Origin: Stenopsyche tienmushanensis
Taxonomy: Eukaryota; Arthropoda; Insecta; Trichoptera; Stenopsychidae
Reading direction: 5' to 3'
Length of the DNA stretch: 64,000 nt
Assembly (NCBI GenBank): GCA_008973525.1
Contig: WACJ01000040.1
Coordinates: 124,001 to 188,000, forward strand
Shown here: piece by piece, positions 36,101 through 46,720 of the stretch
Numbering within the stretch: the first letter of the stretch is position 1
How the letters are laid out: the number at the start of each line of letters is the position of its first letter
Position numbers and translations under genes: made by a program
The notes under the pieces: model-generated
Told to the model about the DNA's origin: nothing
The model's input: the letters and a program-made list of their open reading frames with translations, nothing else
The model's database searches: none

Positions 36101-37570
36101 CGGGGGGCTTAATGGAGGTCGTGTTCTTTGTAAACTTTGGCTCTTAGAATTTCTATGATCGAACCCTCGTCCTCCCCTCGAGTATTTTCGAGTGCTTACA
36201 AAAATATTCGCATTCCACTTTGGGGGGTGGTCTTCGACGATTGTCGGCAATTGATTGAGCGTGGAGACCCTGGTTGATATTAATTTCGCTAAATTGCCTT
36301 TAAGCGCCAATAAATATCTGAATATCATTTTGCCAATCGCTTATCAAACATTAACTGTACCGGAAGTTATTTTATTTTTTGTGACTTTATATAAGCGAAT
36401 GTATGTCGTAGAGCGAGGGGTTTGCTAGGTATACATTCTTATACCGTTCATCCTATTACGACGAAACTTTGGTGAATTATTGGGCGTGTAATCGAGAAGG
36501 TTTTAAGGTTTTTATAAAATATGTTTTGCAAGACGTTTAACGGATGCATCATAATGGTCTAATAAAGTGAAGCGGACCGCGGAGAGGATGCGCGCAATAT
36601 GTGGCGGAGAGAGGGAGACAGTCGGTCTTCGAGGTGAGAGAGAGTGCACGCAAACTTTTCAATCCTACTGTTACTCTTTCGAATGAGTACCATAACATTA
36701 TTCTTCAAATAATTTTTTTCAAGGCGCGCGTTTCAAATAAGGACGTTTCCCTGCCGCATCCTGTACATGAATGATATTGTCGAATTCAATCTCTTTAATA
36801 ATTGATGATTCATTAAGTAACTTCTTAATTTATGGGGGTTATAATGTTTTGATCCCACTTCTGACACCATTGTAACGTGTACGCGTGAGACCATTCTGCT
36901 CTCAGGCCTTCTCGTCTTAACTTAATTATGTTTTAGTAACAAAAGAGATAGAGATGTCGCTGCGGGAAGAACGTCCTCCGGTATCCAAGGTTATCCAACC
37001 ACTCTTCACGATCCCTATCCCTGGTTGCTACAGGTAAGTCGCATGCGCGTAACGTGTCTATATATGTGTATATGTTTGGAGTTTCACTTCTCGTCTCATT
37101 CAGCCCAATTTGCTCTATCCTTTATTGACAGACTTTTCAAAGTCAATAAATAGCATTCAAATCTATATTCAAGTCTATAATACCATTTTTTCTAGAGCGT
37201 TCCTACGGACACACAAACTATACAATTAGGATAAGGTCTGTACAGCTATAAATTTTCATCTTTATAACAACATGAAATATATTGGGCTTTTCCTATAGTT
37301 TATTGTTAGCTCTTAAAATAATTGAAATAATATCCTTGTCTATATTTGAACATCCCTTACATATTCCTCCCACGCTTCTCTAAATTTTCTTGTTTATAAA
37401 CAAAGATTTCAGAAAGTGGAGAATATATGACGTCATAGAAGAAAAAAGAACGGAGAGGAGAGGATCGATATTCGCCAAAACAAACAAAATAATTACCTTG
37501 ACAATTCATCTGGTGTCTTGACGTCGAGGAACGTGTCCAGAAATTTTCGGAAGCCTTCATAGTCGATATC
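21106..37570 (-). CDS. Dgk: Type I diacylglycerol kinase, 5' exons not seen
   Basis: The enzyme phosphorylates diacylglycerol to phosphatidic acid at membranes and is Ca2+ regulated. Minus-strand exons: 37570-37497, 26669-26473, 24656-24495, 24402-24280, 23931-23807, 23729-23261, 23180-23043, 22969-22732, 22661-22575, 22500-22410, 22336-22237, 22162-22073, 22002-21847, 21768-21591, 21522-21454, 21384-21272 and 21198-21106 (stop TAG). Domains in order: end of the recoverin-like N-terminal region ([23 protein letters not shown]), two EF-hands ([24 protein letters not shown]), two C1 zinc fingers ([17 protein letters not shown]), the catalytic domain ([22 protein letters not shown]) and the accessory domain ([33 protein letters not shown]). 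About 833 residues are visible. The best match is Drosophila Dgk and mammalian DGK alpha/beta/gamma. Oddities: one extra base at 23326-23327 and a GC-AG intron at 24494. The first exons, which carry the rest of the N-terminal region, are probably beyond the window. Confidence 0.92.
24990..25255. repeat. Transposon end and dispersed repeat in a kinase intron
   Basis: CTACGAGGGTCATCCAGAAA at 24980-25000 is a familiar end sequence of insect mariner-superfamily elements, and a partner AACCTCGTATTTA lies at 25258. In between, a block near 25100 (CATCGGAAGAATCTACTGTG) recurs at 49998-50040 with the same flanks. No frame is intact. The stretch lies in the kinase intron 24657-26472. Confidence 0.5.
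25336..26045 (+). mobile_element. Mariner fragment with tail R1, longest copy
   Basis: 25340-25690 translates, with stops and small deletions, as the mariner transposase segment ([26 protein letters not shown], then the FLHQF and HHF region). It has an AT-rich spacer and then tail R1 (25870-26045, GATCGTACAGATCATGGAAA, ACCGGTCCGCTTTTCGGACC). The second half of the transposase is absent. It lies antisense in a kinase intron. Confidence 0.75.
26913..27240 (-). repeat. Helitron-like repeat copy
   Basis: On the minus strand it ends GGCATT-G-AATGCC (a perfect 6-base stem), then GGGTATTCGCTAG followed by T. This is the hairpin-plus-CTRR layout of a Helitron 3' end. Upstream it shares AATAACATAG-type and ACTTGCGGGAATAACATAG blocks with 11985-12170, 20205-20395 and 57480-57600. 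There is no Rep/helicase frame, so it is non-autonomous at best. Confidence 0.5.
28777..28926 (+). CDS. Unassigned exon-like open segment
   Basis: Between an acceptor (TTATAG at 28771-28776) and a donor (CACGGTAATT, GT at 28927) lies a 150-base frame. It reads [20 protein letters not shown], then [19 protein letters not shown] and [10 protein letters not shown]. The composition looks protein-like and differs from the AT-rich surroundings. It is on the strand opposite the kinase, inside its 10.8 kb intron, so it would belong to a nested gene. I do not recognise the protein and found no partner exon. It could be chance. Confidence 0.3.
30030..30285. mobile_element. MITE-like element with inverted ends
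   Basis: GGGCGTAGTCCCT at about 30037 and GGGGACTACGCCCC at about 30260 are inverted copies of each other at the two ends of a GC-rich 250-base block. The block lies in AT-rich DNA and has no reading frame. The interpretation rests on the ends and on the composition change. Confidence 0.4.
31310..31405 (+). repeat. DDE-transposon end fragment
   Basis: GTTCAAATGTCCGCCGCGGC and the blocks around it match 43783-43865 (TATAACGTCGTTCAAATGTC, GCGGCTTTGCTTA). Both are end pieces of a decayed DNA transposon. Confidence 0.45.
31898..32716. mobile_element. Foldback-like element with 73-base inverted ends
   Basis: 31898-31970 and 32644-32716 are near-identical reverse complements (TAGGATGATCGCGTATTTGC at the outer end; few mismatches in 73 bases). 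The interior has no intact frame but contains blocks (CGCACGATTGTATAGATCGT, GACCGAATATT) shared with 41300-41660, 43480-43760, 44085-44640 and 46730-46830. The family is therefore dispersed in at least five places. The class is unknown. Confidence 0.65.
34069..34245 (+). repeat. Dispersed repeat shared with the 3129-4760 element
   Basis: AGTAAGCCCGCA, GTAGCGCTCCATA, TTTGTCACGTTTCAATTAAA and the spacing between them match 3809-3990. Nothing in it codes for protein. Confidence 0.5.
34600..34935 (+). mobile_element. LTR of family L, longer copy
   Basis: It begins with a block (ATACAATGGCGCTGTTAATC and following) that recurs at 60048-60090. It continues through GGACGTCCTTCCCGCGGCCA, a CAATAAAG site and GACGAGAGAGTC. 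The order of blocks is the same in both copies, which supports an LTR about 300-335 bases long. No internal retrotransposon region is attached, so it is a solo or truncated LTR in the kinase intron. Confidence 0.6.
34980..35290 (-). repeat. Copy of repeat family R
   Basis: GGATGCAACCCACTTTAGGC and GACTTTGTACTGGTTGTCCT match 63010-63060 and 52785-52830. GTGTAAAAACGGCACGTATT at 35192 matches 52981. Between them is an AT-rich run. In two copies the minus strand retains a short protein-like frame. This copy is broken. Confidence 0.55.
36857..37015 (-). mobile_element. LTR of family L with primer-binding-like site
   Basis: On the minus strand the blocks GAGGACGTTCTTCCCGC, ATCTCTATC and AAGACGAGAAGGC are followed by an LTR end (ACGTTACA) and then ATGGTGTCAGAAGTGGGATC. 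A TGGTGTCAGAAGTGGGA site directly after the LTR is the usual tRNA primer-binding position in a group of insect Gypsy-type elements. No coding region follows. Confidence 0.55.
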
Positions 37571-38818
37571 CTAGAAAAAAAAGCATCGAGTTATCAGTGT
37601 CAACATTCATTATTTTAGAGGTCATTTTTTCTGTCTGGTTTGTTTATACGGGGACAGGACGCAAGGAGACAGACGCCCTGGAATGGGAGCAAAGGGGCCC
37701 ACAACTACGAAAATTCATGCTGGAAGCAAAAGTTTGCCAGAATCAGTCTCGCAGAAGTTTACAAAAAGCCGATTGGGTTACATCATAAATCCGTGAATTG
37801 TGGCCGAAAATATCCCAGGGTCCCCATTGTCAAATCGCGCCGCGAATATAAACCCTAATGCCAGAGTCGTAAAGATGTCGTTGGCGAATTTGTCGCTTCC
37901 GTATCGGGAGACGTTCTCTTCTTTCGGCGGACATTTTCTTGAAAAATTATGGCACTTTAAGATTACGACGCCTTAATAGACTAGTTACTAAATAGAGGTT
38001 CCGGCTACAATTTCGCGAAATTCGTAAACGACCGTAATTGCTCGGCCAACTTTGCGTATACGAGACTTATTTTTCATCGTCGCGAGCTGCGTGAAAATAC
38101 CCCGCAAAGTGCTTTCCGCGGAATTTAGTTTAATTTCTCAATCAAAATTTCTAGTAAATTAGCTCTAATTCGAGAACAAATAGAGATATCAAACTCAAAC
38201 CAAAACTAATGCATTAATTAATATATTTTGTATCTGATAAAAGAAGAATAAATTACATTTTCAGACGTGGATTTAGGAATTATCGAAAAATAAATAAATT
38301 TAAAAATATTAATTATTCTGGCCAATTGATCTTAAAACAAGACCAAAAGCTTATTTAACACTATATATTGATATTTTTAAGAACAAATGTCATTTATTAT
38401 AATCAATTTGATCTAAATTCAAAGTTAGTTGTACGTTTAATATTTTCATTTGCATTTTTTAAATCAAAGTTCATTTTATTATATAGTCCATAATTAAATT
38501 GTCAATTGATAATGAAAATGCGGTATTCACAGTACACTTCGTTATATGTCCCGTGGGATCTGATACGTCCTATAAAATAATATGAAGAAGGGTTCTCTCA
38601 GGGGAAGAACTCCAAGCTATTCCATCAATAGCAATTTCAATATTCTACCCTTTTTGAGTTCTTCGCCGGTGTCTCCATAATGTATAAACAATCTCATTCT
38701 ATTTCGTCTTGTAATAATATTCCAAATACTTTTGCCTTCATCATCGACGTTTAATGGGTAGTTCTAATGTTCGTAAAAATATATATAGTCAACACAATCA
38801 TATATAATTTATAGGGTA

Positions 38819-39100
38819 TTTCAATAAGTACGCTCAAAATTTGTTAGGTTATAGCGGCCATGCTATTAAAGCAATATCTATTAAATTTATTATAATTTTT
38901 TTAGTAGCTTATGGCAAATTATTTAGGATGATAATAACGTTACCGCTAGACGCTACGTGCCACACAGAGCGTGCCACGATGTACATTCTGCACAAACAAT
39001 TTGAAGACATAATTATCTTGCGCAGAGATCGTGCGATTTAACACCTTTAGATTTCTTTCTTTGAGGCAATCTGAAATTTCAAGTTGTTGCGCATAAACCG
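38819..39100 (+). mobile_element. DDE transposon remnant with its end sequence
   Basis: The left end (GTATTTCAATAAGTACGCTC, then TAGCGGCCATGCTATTAAAG) is the reverse complement of 45030-45090 and resembles 57290-57350. From 38945 the plus strand gives the DGATCH-x-ER-ATM and LTPLDFFL motifs around the catalytic residues, with stops. The two parts are only about 50 bases apart, so most of the transposase has been deleted. Confidence 0.6.
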
Positions 39101-39299
39101 TAAAAAGTTGATACCCTCAAAATCAAAATGTCATATATTCTATATTCATTGCCATATACTAATTTTTAAGCTCATATACTACCAATAAGTATGATATACT
39201 CAATGATACATATTGCATAGTTACATATGAAAATGCGGAATTTCAATTAGTCAAAGATCAACCGTGGTTGAGAATGGTTCTGTGTATTGTTTTATAACT

Positions 39300-39475
39300 T
39301 GGGTGTTGACGCGCAAGAAGCGGGTGTCGTCGGTTAACCTTGGATGCGGGAGGACATCCTTCCCGCGGCCAGATCTCTTTCTCTTCCTCGTATTGAATAA
39401 AGAGTTAACTGAGAAGAGAGTCCCGTAAGTGCCCCCGCTCCGCCCACCATCCGGACGTCAATTTCATACAAGACT
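39300..39475 (+). mobile_element. LTR fragment of family L
   Basis: GGAGGACATCCTTCCCGCGG, CCAGATCTCTTTCTC, a GAATAAAGAG site and GAGAAGAGAGTCC lie in the family order. It is solo, with no primer site visible. Confidence 0.6.
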
Positions 39476-40439
39476 ATGGTGGTTTGCTATTGTCTTCTTC
39501 ATAGGATTCCGGCCATTCTTAGGCGATCCTATACGATTTTATCGCCTAAGTATTTTTTGAGACCCAGGAAATCCCTTATAATAAGTGCCGCACAAATGTG
39601 CTATGGATTTCATAAAACACTATGAACTATCATGAATTTAAAACTTCAAAATTAGTATAATTGTCGGCAGTTTGAGTATGTATTTGATTAATATCGCGGA
39701 ATTGTTTGCCTACATCAATTATCGGAATGAATGAAGGCACTCACCCTCGCCAGCTCAAAGAATACCACGATCCGAACATCGAGCAGATACCGAGAAGCAC
39801 AATTGTTATTGTAACAAGGAAACAGTGGTACATTGTCATCATCGGCATTAATTTAGATCTATATTATTATTATCCTCCGGGAGGAGACAATGGTCCGCGT
39901 GGTCTTGAATGGCACAGAAGACCGAAACGGTCTCGAAATAAATGATCCGTACAACCGACGAAGGCTTTATGGGGAAATAGGGACCAACAATGGGGGACCA
40001 TGAATGGCGAAATGAGGAAAAATAACGATGACAACCGTCCAGCCCCACCCTTTTTTCAACCAACCCCCTTGGCAAACTCTATTGCGGAACTTTATGACCC
40101 GGCTTCAATTCATAATTGCGACTTTATGAGTTTTAAATTAAAATTCATTGCATGTATAGCCCCGCAAATACTGCATTTAAATTTAGCATTTTAAAACATT
40201 GAAGACGAACAAGCTTCTTTCGGTATGGCTGGCAACACGCTCAACAGCTCCTCTTAAATCATCCCTTAGCGTAACACATATTAATTTAGATTTATATAAT
40301 TTTTAAACAATCATGGATTCAAATCATCCACAAGAGATTTTTCATGTGGCGGTTCCCCCATTGCCTTCTTATATATAAAACTTAATGATTCTACTCTGGG
40401 AAAGGCTGCTCCTTCGTTTACAATAGCAAAATATTAAAT

Positions 40440-40830
40440 GGCAGAGTTTAAACGAAACCGTACGAGCTGCCAAGACGAACAACGCAATTGTCGACCAAAT
40501 GCGGTGACCACGACATAAATGATGAAGAAAATCTACAAAATTTCACTGAATGACCGTCGGCTGAAAGTGTGCTAACCAGCAGATATGATAGGCATTTCAA
40601 AAAGTTGTACATGAGAAAGCTGTGCGCTATTTGAGTGCCGCGTTTGTTCACAATGGTACAAAAACAGCGTCATGAATATGTTAAAATCGAGCGTTTGGCG
40701 ATGTTTCACAACAATAAAGTCAAGTTTTTGCGTCGATTCATAGCCATGTATGAAATATGGGTCCATCACTTTACACGCGAGGCAAAGAAACATGAAATTT
40801 TTTCTTTTACCAAGCTGGAAAATCAATTAT
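40440..40830 (+). mobile_element. Mariner transposase fragment
   Basis: The plus strand gives the mariner segment from the DNA-binding region (LTSRYDR-like, broken; MRKLCA, VPRLFT) to the region of the first Asp. In this copy the Asp codon is changed (AMYEIWVHH where the best copy has TMDETWVHH), so even this piece could not be catalytic. Tail R1 is not attached. Confidence 0.7.
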
Positions 40831-41289
40831 GAAGAGGTATTGTGTGATGATATATAATTTACGATCGTACTTGCTGATCCATACACAAGCTAACGAAATT
40901 TGTGTAATATATAAAAAGTGCCGCTGGTTGCTATATGCTGCGTATAAACACATTAGAGGAGACGAAGCGCATGCGCGTAATATCTCTATGTGTACGACTA
41001 ATATAGTAGAAATTACTATCTTCTTTTCCCGACCAATCGTCGCTTGAAGTTTCATTTTTCGTCTCGTTCAGTCCGATTTACTGCACCTATGCAAGTTTAC
41101 AGATTGGTCTACTTAAAGTTGCCCATATAATGTGTTAGTTAGGTCGAATATTCTATAGAATCTGTTAGAGCAGAGGTGGCAAACTCGGGACCCAGCCAAC
41201 AAGCCTAATTGTTTCAAGCCTAGAACTTTGAAAGATAGCTTTTGTATATTTTATGATCAATTTAATCCCTAAAGGAGTACTATCCCAGG

Positions 41290-41660
41290 GCCTGGGATCC
41301 CCCCTCCACAATTCAGAAAGAGCACTCTTATACATTGAGCTCGGATACAGACAGAGACAGAGAGAAAACGTAGCGCAGTTCGGAAGACAGAGACGGAGAG
41401 CTTCCCCGCATATATCGCACGATTGTATAGATCGTTAACCCAAATTTATAGACTAATAATGATTTCGATTTCAAGTTTGTTATTTGTTTACGCAAATAAA
41501 TGACCGAATATTGTGTGCTATCGACAGTGTTTATTTATTTAATTGCTTCCTGTTCTTCGCTGCTTGTTGAATGAGTCTTTGTACGATCATCATTTCCAAG
41601 CAGGAGCAAATTAATCGATTTCTTGTGTATTGTTTATGTAAAAAAAATATATAAGTTTGA
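41290..41660 (+). repeat. Partial copy of the foldback family
   Basis: CAGAAAGAGCACTCTTATAC, CGCACGATTGTATAGATCGT and GACCGAATATTGTGTGCTAT match 31920-32180 in the same order. The other inverted end is absent. Confidence 0.5.
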
Positions 41661-43399
41661 CGCCTCTGTGTTAGAGTAGAGCCATGAGCATAATGTCAAG
41701 AAACGCCCAACACTTCTAATAACCCCCCGGTGCGGTGTCCGCGTCCGAATAAGACGACGGGCGGGGACTGCTGCAGTGGCGAAAGCAATTCAAATTTTCA
41801 AATATTCAAAACAACTTTGCTCTTCAAATAAAAACTACATTTATCCCCGAGAAGAAATTGAATTTAACACGGATCATTTTAATTTCGCCCGGGAGCACAA
41901 CCCCACGAGACGACCTCACATAAATTTCGCATCGCTTAATATCTCACCAACCCCCCCGAAATATATTCACGCATACGCTACTATCGCTCGATGCCACCCC
42001 CTAATCGTCGCTTAAAAATTCGTCGCAAAATATATCCGCTCGAAAAATACAGCTCGAACACATCAAACGGGAGATATCTCATCAGCGAAACGACAATAAA
42101 ACGAGTCCACCGCCAGATAAGATCCCAGCAGCAGTAATGATACTTTTCTGTGCAATATTTGTCCTTGTGCTTGGGGTGGAAAATTTTCAACTATAGCCGA
42201 GCGTCCGTTCTGCTTGCAGCGGGGGTTTGAAATTTTTCAGCTTAATCAAACCCTGCGCTGAAAAACGTTCACTTGAACAAATTGGATATCTACGTGCAAA
42301 CATCTTTTGATCGATTGAGTTTGCTTTGGCATCGTTTCTCTTAACGAATTGCACGTTATTAAATGCATCCAGGGCTGGCTTGTCAGGGGTTGATGTGTGT
42401 GATGCAATTCTTTTATGCCGACTTTTTCCAACAATTAGGTCGTTTCCTAACCGATTCCATAGCTTTTAATGCACACAATTATGAAAGGTTCTATGAAAAA
42501 TTAGCACATGCATGATGATTTGTCAATATTATATGTCTACACCCAAAATGATGCAGCTGGAAATGCTGTTACTGTGAATGCTGAGCGATACCAATCAATT
42601 GAATCATATTGAAGAAACAACAAACACATCCAGGCGTCACATTTGGAAAACCCTATAAAACCTTTATCGAAATAAAGATGAAGCTTCCATGTTTAAAAAA
42701 GCATATCGATGACGCATATAGGCGATCGGTTCGAATAGCTTTATAAATTCTCCGGCGCTGAAAAGGTATTAATAAGCCTCCATCATCCATTGTAATGGAT
42801 CCATAATGCTTTAATCTGGGGACGGGATATGTTTTCATATTGAACATTCCAAAGTGTCAGGGAATTTTTATGGTGTGCCCTTCACAGCACCCATGGGCCA
42901 TTGATGAAAGAATTTTTAATATGAGATTTGTGAATACGAACCGTGAATGACGATTTCATTAAGGCCATCCGATGTTCGAGCAGAAAATTTTCGGGTTCGA
43001 CGGAATCGCGTTATTTCTATTGCGCGTTATGAAAGCCGCGGACGTTTTTAATAAATTCCGGAGAACAAATTTAATACCCGATGTTATTGAAAACGACGAA
43101 GACTATTCCATGCGGATGGAGGACGGAGAAAAATACCGCCGGAATAATCAGAAAGCCAATATCTTTCGAACATCCAATTGAATATTGAGTCGGATTACCG
43201 AACGAACGGCAGTCATAGAAAAATCTGCATATTTATGCCACCCCGACGAAAAATTGTTTTAAATAAGCTAAAAATCTATTAAAATATAGATTTGGCTTAT
43301 GTAAATGAATTAGCGCGATTGTTGAATGATTCGCGCAAAAAATTGCCGCTAAAATGCCATTTAACTGTTGATCAAATGAAGTGATGAAATAGTCTTGAT

Positions 43400-43770
43400 T
43401 TTATATTTATTATTGATCGAAAAATATCCTGCCCCCATTGTAAAATAAGTAAAAAAGATCTACACAAATGTCCGTACAGATCCACTTATCTCGCATGACT
43501 GCGCAGCGTGTATAAAGCTTGTATATCAATAAATAAACACTGTTGATAAATATGCAAAATATTCGTTTAATTTCTTCGCGTAAACATAAACAATACACTT
43601 GAAATCGATTCATTTGGGTTATCATTATTAGTCGATAAATTTGGGTTATCATGATATGGTATGATATGATGTACGCAAGATACTCTCTCCGTCTACGTCA
43701 CTCTCCGGATTCAATGTGCAAGAATTCTCTTTCTGAATCACTGGAGTTCGATCGCAAATATGCGACAGTA
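43400..43770 (-). repeat. Partial copy of the foldback family
   Basis: TTCTCTTTCTGAATCACTGG and the following GCAAATATGCGACAGTA block are an outer end of the family. CAATACACTTGAAATCGATT, AAACACTGTTGATAAATATG and the block before 43500 match the interior in opposite orientation to 41290. The DDE-end fragment at 43783-43865 follows. Confidence 0.5.
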
Positions 43771-43864
43771 CTCTTCAAAAGGTCAATGACATTAAGTACG
43801 AAGTATAACGTCGTTCAAATGTCTGATGCGGCTTTGCTTAATAGCACATATTCGGTAGGTCCAA

Positions 43865-44060
43865 ATTTCGTATTAATCTGAGTACATTTGCTGGATGGCC
43901 ATCGTTATGTTGACTTTGAGAGCATCAATTGTTTGCGATTTATACACATTGATCTGCGATTTAAGATAGCCCCAAAGGAAGAAGTCTAAAGGCGTTAAAT
44001 CCTTCAAAACGCTCGTGCAGAATGTCCATCATAACGTGCGCTGTACAGCGCCGTCCTATT
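43865..44060 (-). pseudogene. DDE transposase remnant
   Basis: The minus strand gives LHERFEG, then LTPLDFFLWGYLKSQINVY. This is the region after the second catalytic Asp, with a frameshift between the two parts. It belongs to the same family as 4783 and 38945. Confidence 0.6.
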
Positions 44061-44084
44061 CTATATATACTATATAATCATATG

Positions 44085-44640
44085 CAAGACTCTCTCTCCG
44101 AACTCAACGTGCAAGAATGCTCTTTCTGAATCACTGGAATTCAATCGCAAATACGCGACTGTACTCATCAAAAGATTAAAAATCAATCATAAATAATAGT
44201 ATGCCCTGTATTCTTTGCTTTCTTCAATTTATAACCGAACCGGTATGAATATCTGGAATTAGGCCCTCGATAAGCGCGGTTTTCTATTACGATTTTGCTA
44301 TAACGCGCAGACAAAGACCTAGTTTTACAATTGAAGGTTGGTATATCAACCGCAATTTTTACATGGGGCATAAAAGGGATATCTTATTTGATGGGAACGT
44401 CAATGAAGAACTTTATTTATCGACTAATTAATTGATTTCATACTTCAATGCAAATGCATTATTTTGTTACTAAAAGTGAAGACACCCATGTGTATTGTTT
44501 ATGTTTACACAACAAAAGACCGAATATTGTGTTAAGTGTCAACAGTGTTAAGATTTGTTTGTTGATATACAAGATTGACTCACGCTGCGCGGTCCTGAGA
44601 GAAAGGTGGATTTGTATGGACTTTGACTTAATTTCGACGG
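44085..44640 (+). repeat. Foldback-family copy interrupted by an insertion
   Basis: An outer end (GCTCTTTCTGAATCACTGGA, 44118 onward) is followed by about 250 unrelated bases. The family interior then resumes at about 44410 (TTATCGACTAATTAATTGAT, ATGTGTATTGTTTATGTTTA, AAAGACCGAATATTGTG). Confidence 0.45.
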
Positions 44641-44739
44641 GTGTTTATGTAATACCTCGTGTTCTATTCAGGAGTATCATCATTATCCGAGTATCGACAT
44701 ACTTTTTCAGCATTGTGTTTCAGCAAGGCGCCCTCAAAT

Positions 44740-45095
44740 CGCTCGTGCAGAATGTGCATCGTGGCATGTCCTGTGAGTCACATAGCGCCATCTTGTTGGA
44801 ACCATATGTCGTCAATATCCATATTATTCAGTTTAGGGTACAAGAACTTGCTTATCTTCGAAAATGGGCCTCGTCGCTAAAAATGTTTTTTTTTTTTGGC
44901 AAAATGTTTCTCGAACGGAATACTGATTTTGATAGTAAAGTTTGATGATTTTCATACATTTTTCAATGCTATAACTTTGCATAATAATTTGCCATTCACT
45001 ACTTAATAATTCACAGTAAATTTGATAGATATTGCTTTAATAACATGGCCGCTATAACTTTAAAAAAATTGAGCGTCCTTATTAAAAGTCCCTGC
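44740..45095 (-). mobile_element. DDE transposon remnant with end sequence
   Basis: On the minus strand, 45095-45030 is the element end (ATAAGGACGCTCAATTTTTT, AGTTATAGCGGCCATG). 44880-44740 gives the transposase piece ATMHILHERFEG, broken by stops. The open frame at 44448-44945 on the plus strand is antisense to it and is not a gene. Confidence 0.55.
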
Positions 45096-46199
45096 ACATC
45101 GAGAAATATATATATCTAATTGAGTCAAGGCTTAAAAGGCACTTATCAAGGCCCTAAAATGTAAATGGCTCCAAACCTTTATTAGATTTAAGTCCAACCA
45201 GAGGTCTCAGGCTAAACCGAAAATGGCCGTATAGTTGGAAGCAGCAGCGAGAGCAACTTATCTTGCCACAACCACATTGAATGGATTACACCAGAACTTC
45301 GCCATCAGGTCAAAGCTAAACTTCAGTCTCGGTCTTCGTCCAACAATCCGCCACTTAATAACATCGCCAACGTCATCAGCGGCTAGTAAATTCGCGCGAA
45401 ACTATTTTGTTTTGGCCGACGATGCAGTTGACCCATAAAGACGGAATTTAACAATGTCTGCAAAGCATAACATCCAGAAATAGACGCCACTAAAACATCG
45501 CTAATATTCAATCAGGCGTGCACGCATAAACTCGTAAAGTGTAACATTAGGGTAGTAAAAAGCATCTCAATGTACGGCGAGGGGCATAAAATGCCGAATT
45601 ACCGTCGACGATAGCGCCCCTGAAATTTTAACGCCCTGTCGCGAATATTTTTTACGATTGTGTTTCGTACCCGGCATGCTAAATATCGGCCCCATTCAAA
45701 CGAAAAAATATGTATTCGATGCTCGAGCACCAAAAGAGTGGCATTAATCAATTGATATCGATGCACAATAAAGCACAAGCGTCTTGTATTCATTCGCGGC
45801 GATGGTATCCCCTTTGAAGCCGTCTTATTAGATATCATTTTTCAAATTCCGTCGATGATATAAAGCTGAAAATAATTTACGTCGACATTTCCAGCTCAAA
45901 TATTCGTCGTTGGCCGCAGAAGTGTCTCCGAAGACCCTACTCAATTTAAATCTTTGTAGAAAATTCCTCGGGCATTCGAAGACTTCTTATAATACAATGA
46001 CCCTTCCGGACGTATATATGATATGTTATTTATAAAACTGTTCCATATTTTAGATCTACAAAGTAAATTCGTGTACAATAAAATGATTTAGAGATCAATA
46101 TTAAATTATGAGATCAACTAATAACATTTGAGCTTGAGGTCAATTAAAGAAATTTGGGAGTCCTAATATGGCCCGCGGGCCTCATGCGGCCCACAACTA

Positions 46200-46720
46200 G
46201 GGTGTCCAATCCCAAGCCAAAATTTCGATCCCGGGATTTCGGGATTGCATTAGACTATCCCGTGCATAAAGCATCGAGTGTTTCGTCATTTAGTCTGGAT
46301 CTGATTTTGGAAGCCTGGCAACTTGCTGCTGAAGATGCACGCTCAGCCTCCACACTCGTTGGAGGTATCGTCATCAGATATTTAAATGCTAGTTCGAATT
46401 GATGACCGCGTGAACCTGCATTTTCGTATAATACCATCAATGTGACTGATTCATTGAAGACACGGACTAAAACTCGCAAAATTCCCGATTTCCCGACAAA
46501 TTATTTTTTTCCGTCGCTGCAGACAAATACTAATATACAATAATACTTTGATGTGATTCGAAATTATACTACGGAGGAATACAAAAATGTCGATATTCCA
46601 ATTGTTAGAGTCGAGGTGTAGTAAATACATCACCGGTAGGGAAAGGTTAATATAAAAATTTGAAAAACATATGTACTGTATATATGTATACATATATTAG
46701 ACAGTTGCTCTAATGTAAAT
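46200..46720 (-). pseudogene. hAT transposase C-terminal remnant
   Basis: The minus strand at 46479-46255 reads FELAFKYLMTIPPTSVEAER, then ASSAASCQASKIRSRLNDET and LDALC. This is the C-terminal dimerisation region of hAT transposases (pattern YL-x2-P-x-TS-x2-ER-x-S-A). It is followed at 46240-46200 by the element end, with AATCCCGGGATC-type and GGACACCCTAG blocks. The upstream half, 46700-46480, is shared with 63665-63930 in opposite orientation. The catalytic part is missing. Confidence 0.7.

Larger units (their letters stand above)
26670..37496 (-). other. 10.8 kb intron of the kinase
   Basis: This runs between the exon at 37497-37570 and the exon at 26473-26669. The join is phase 2 and gives LSR-HLFLSF, as expected for type I kinases. 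The interval holds the repeat at 26913-27240, a GC-richer unannotated stretch at 27240-27760 whose overlapping open frames show no recognisable protein, an unassigned exon-like segment at 28777-28926, a MITE-like element near 30030-30285, a foldback element at 31898-32716 and LTR-family fragments. The rest shows nothing I can name. Confidence 0.7.

Noticed and set aside
44448..44945. 165-residue open frame on the plus strand
   Set aside because: It crosses a foldback-family repeat and then runs antisense to a DDE transposase remnant.
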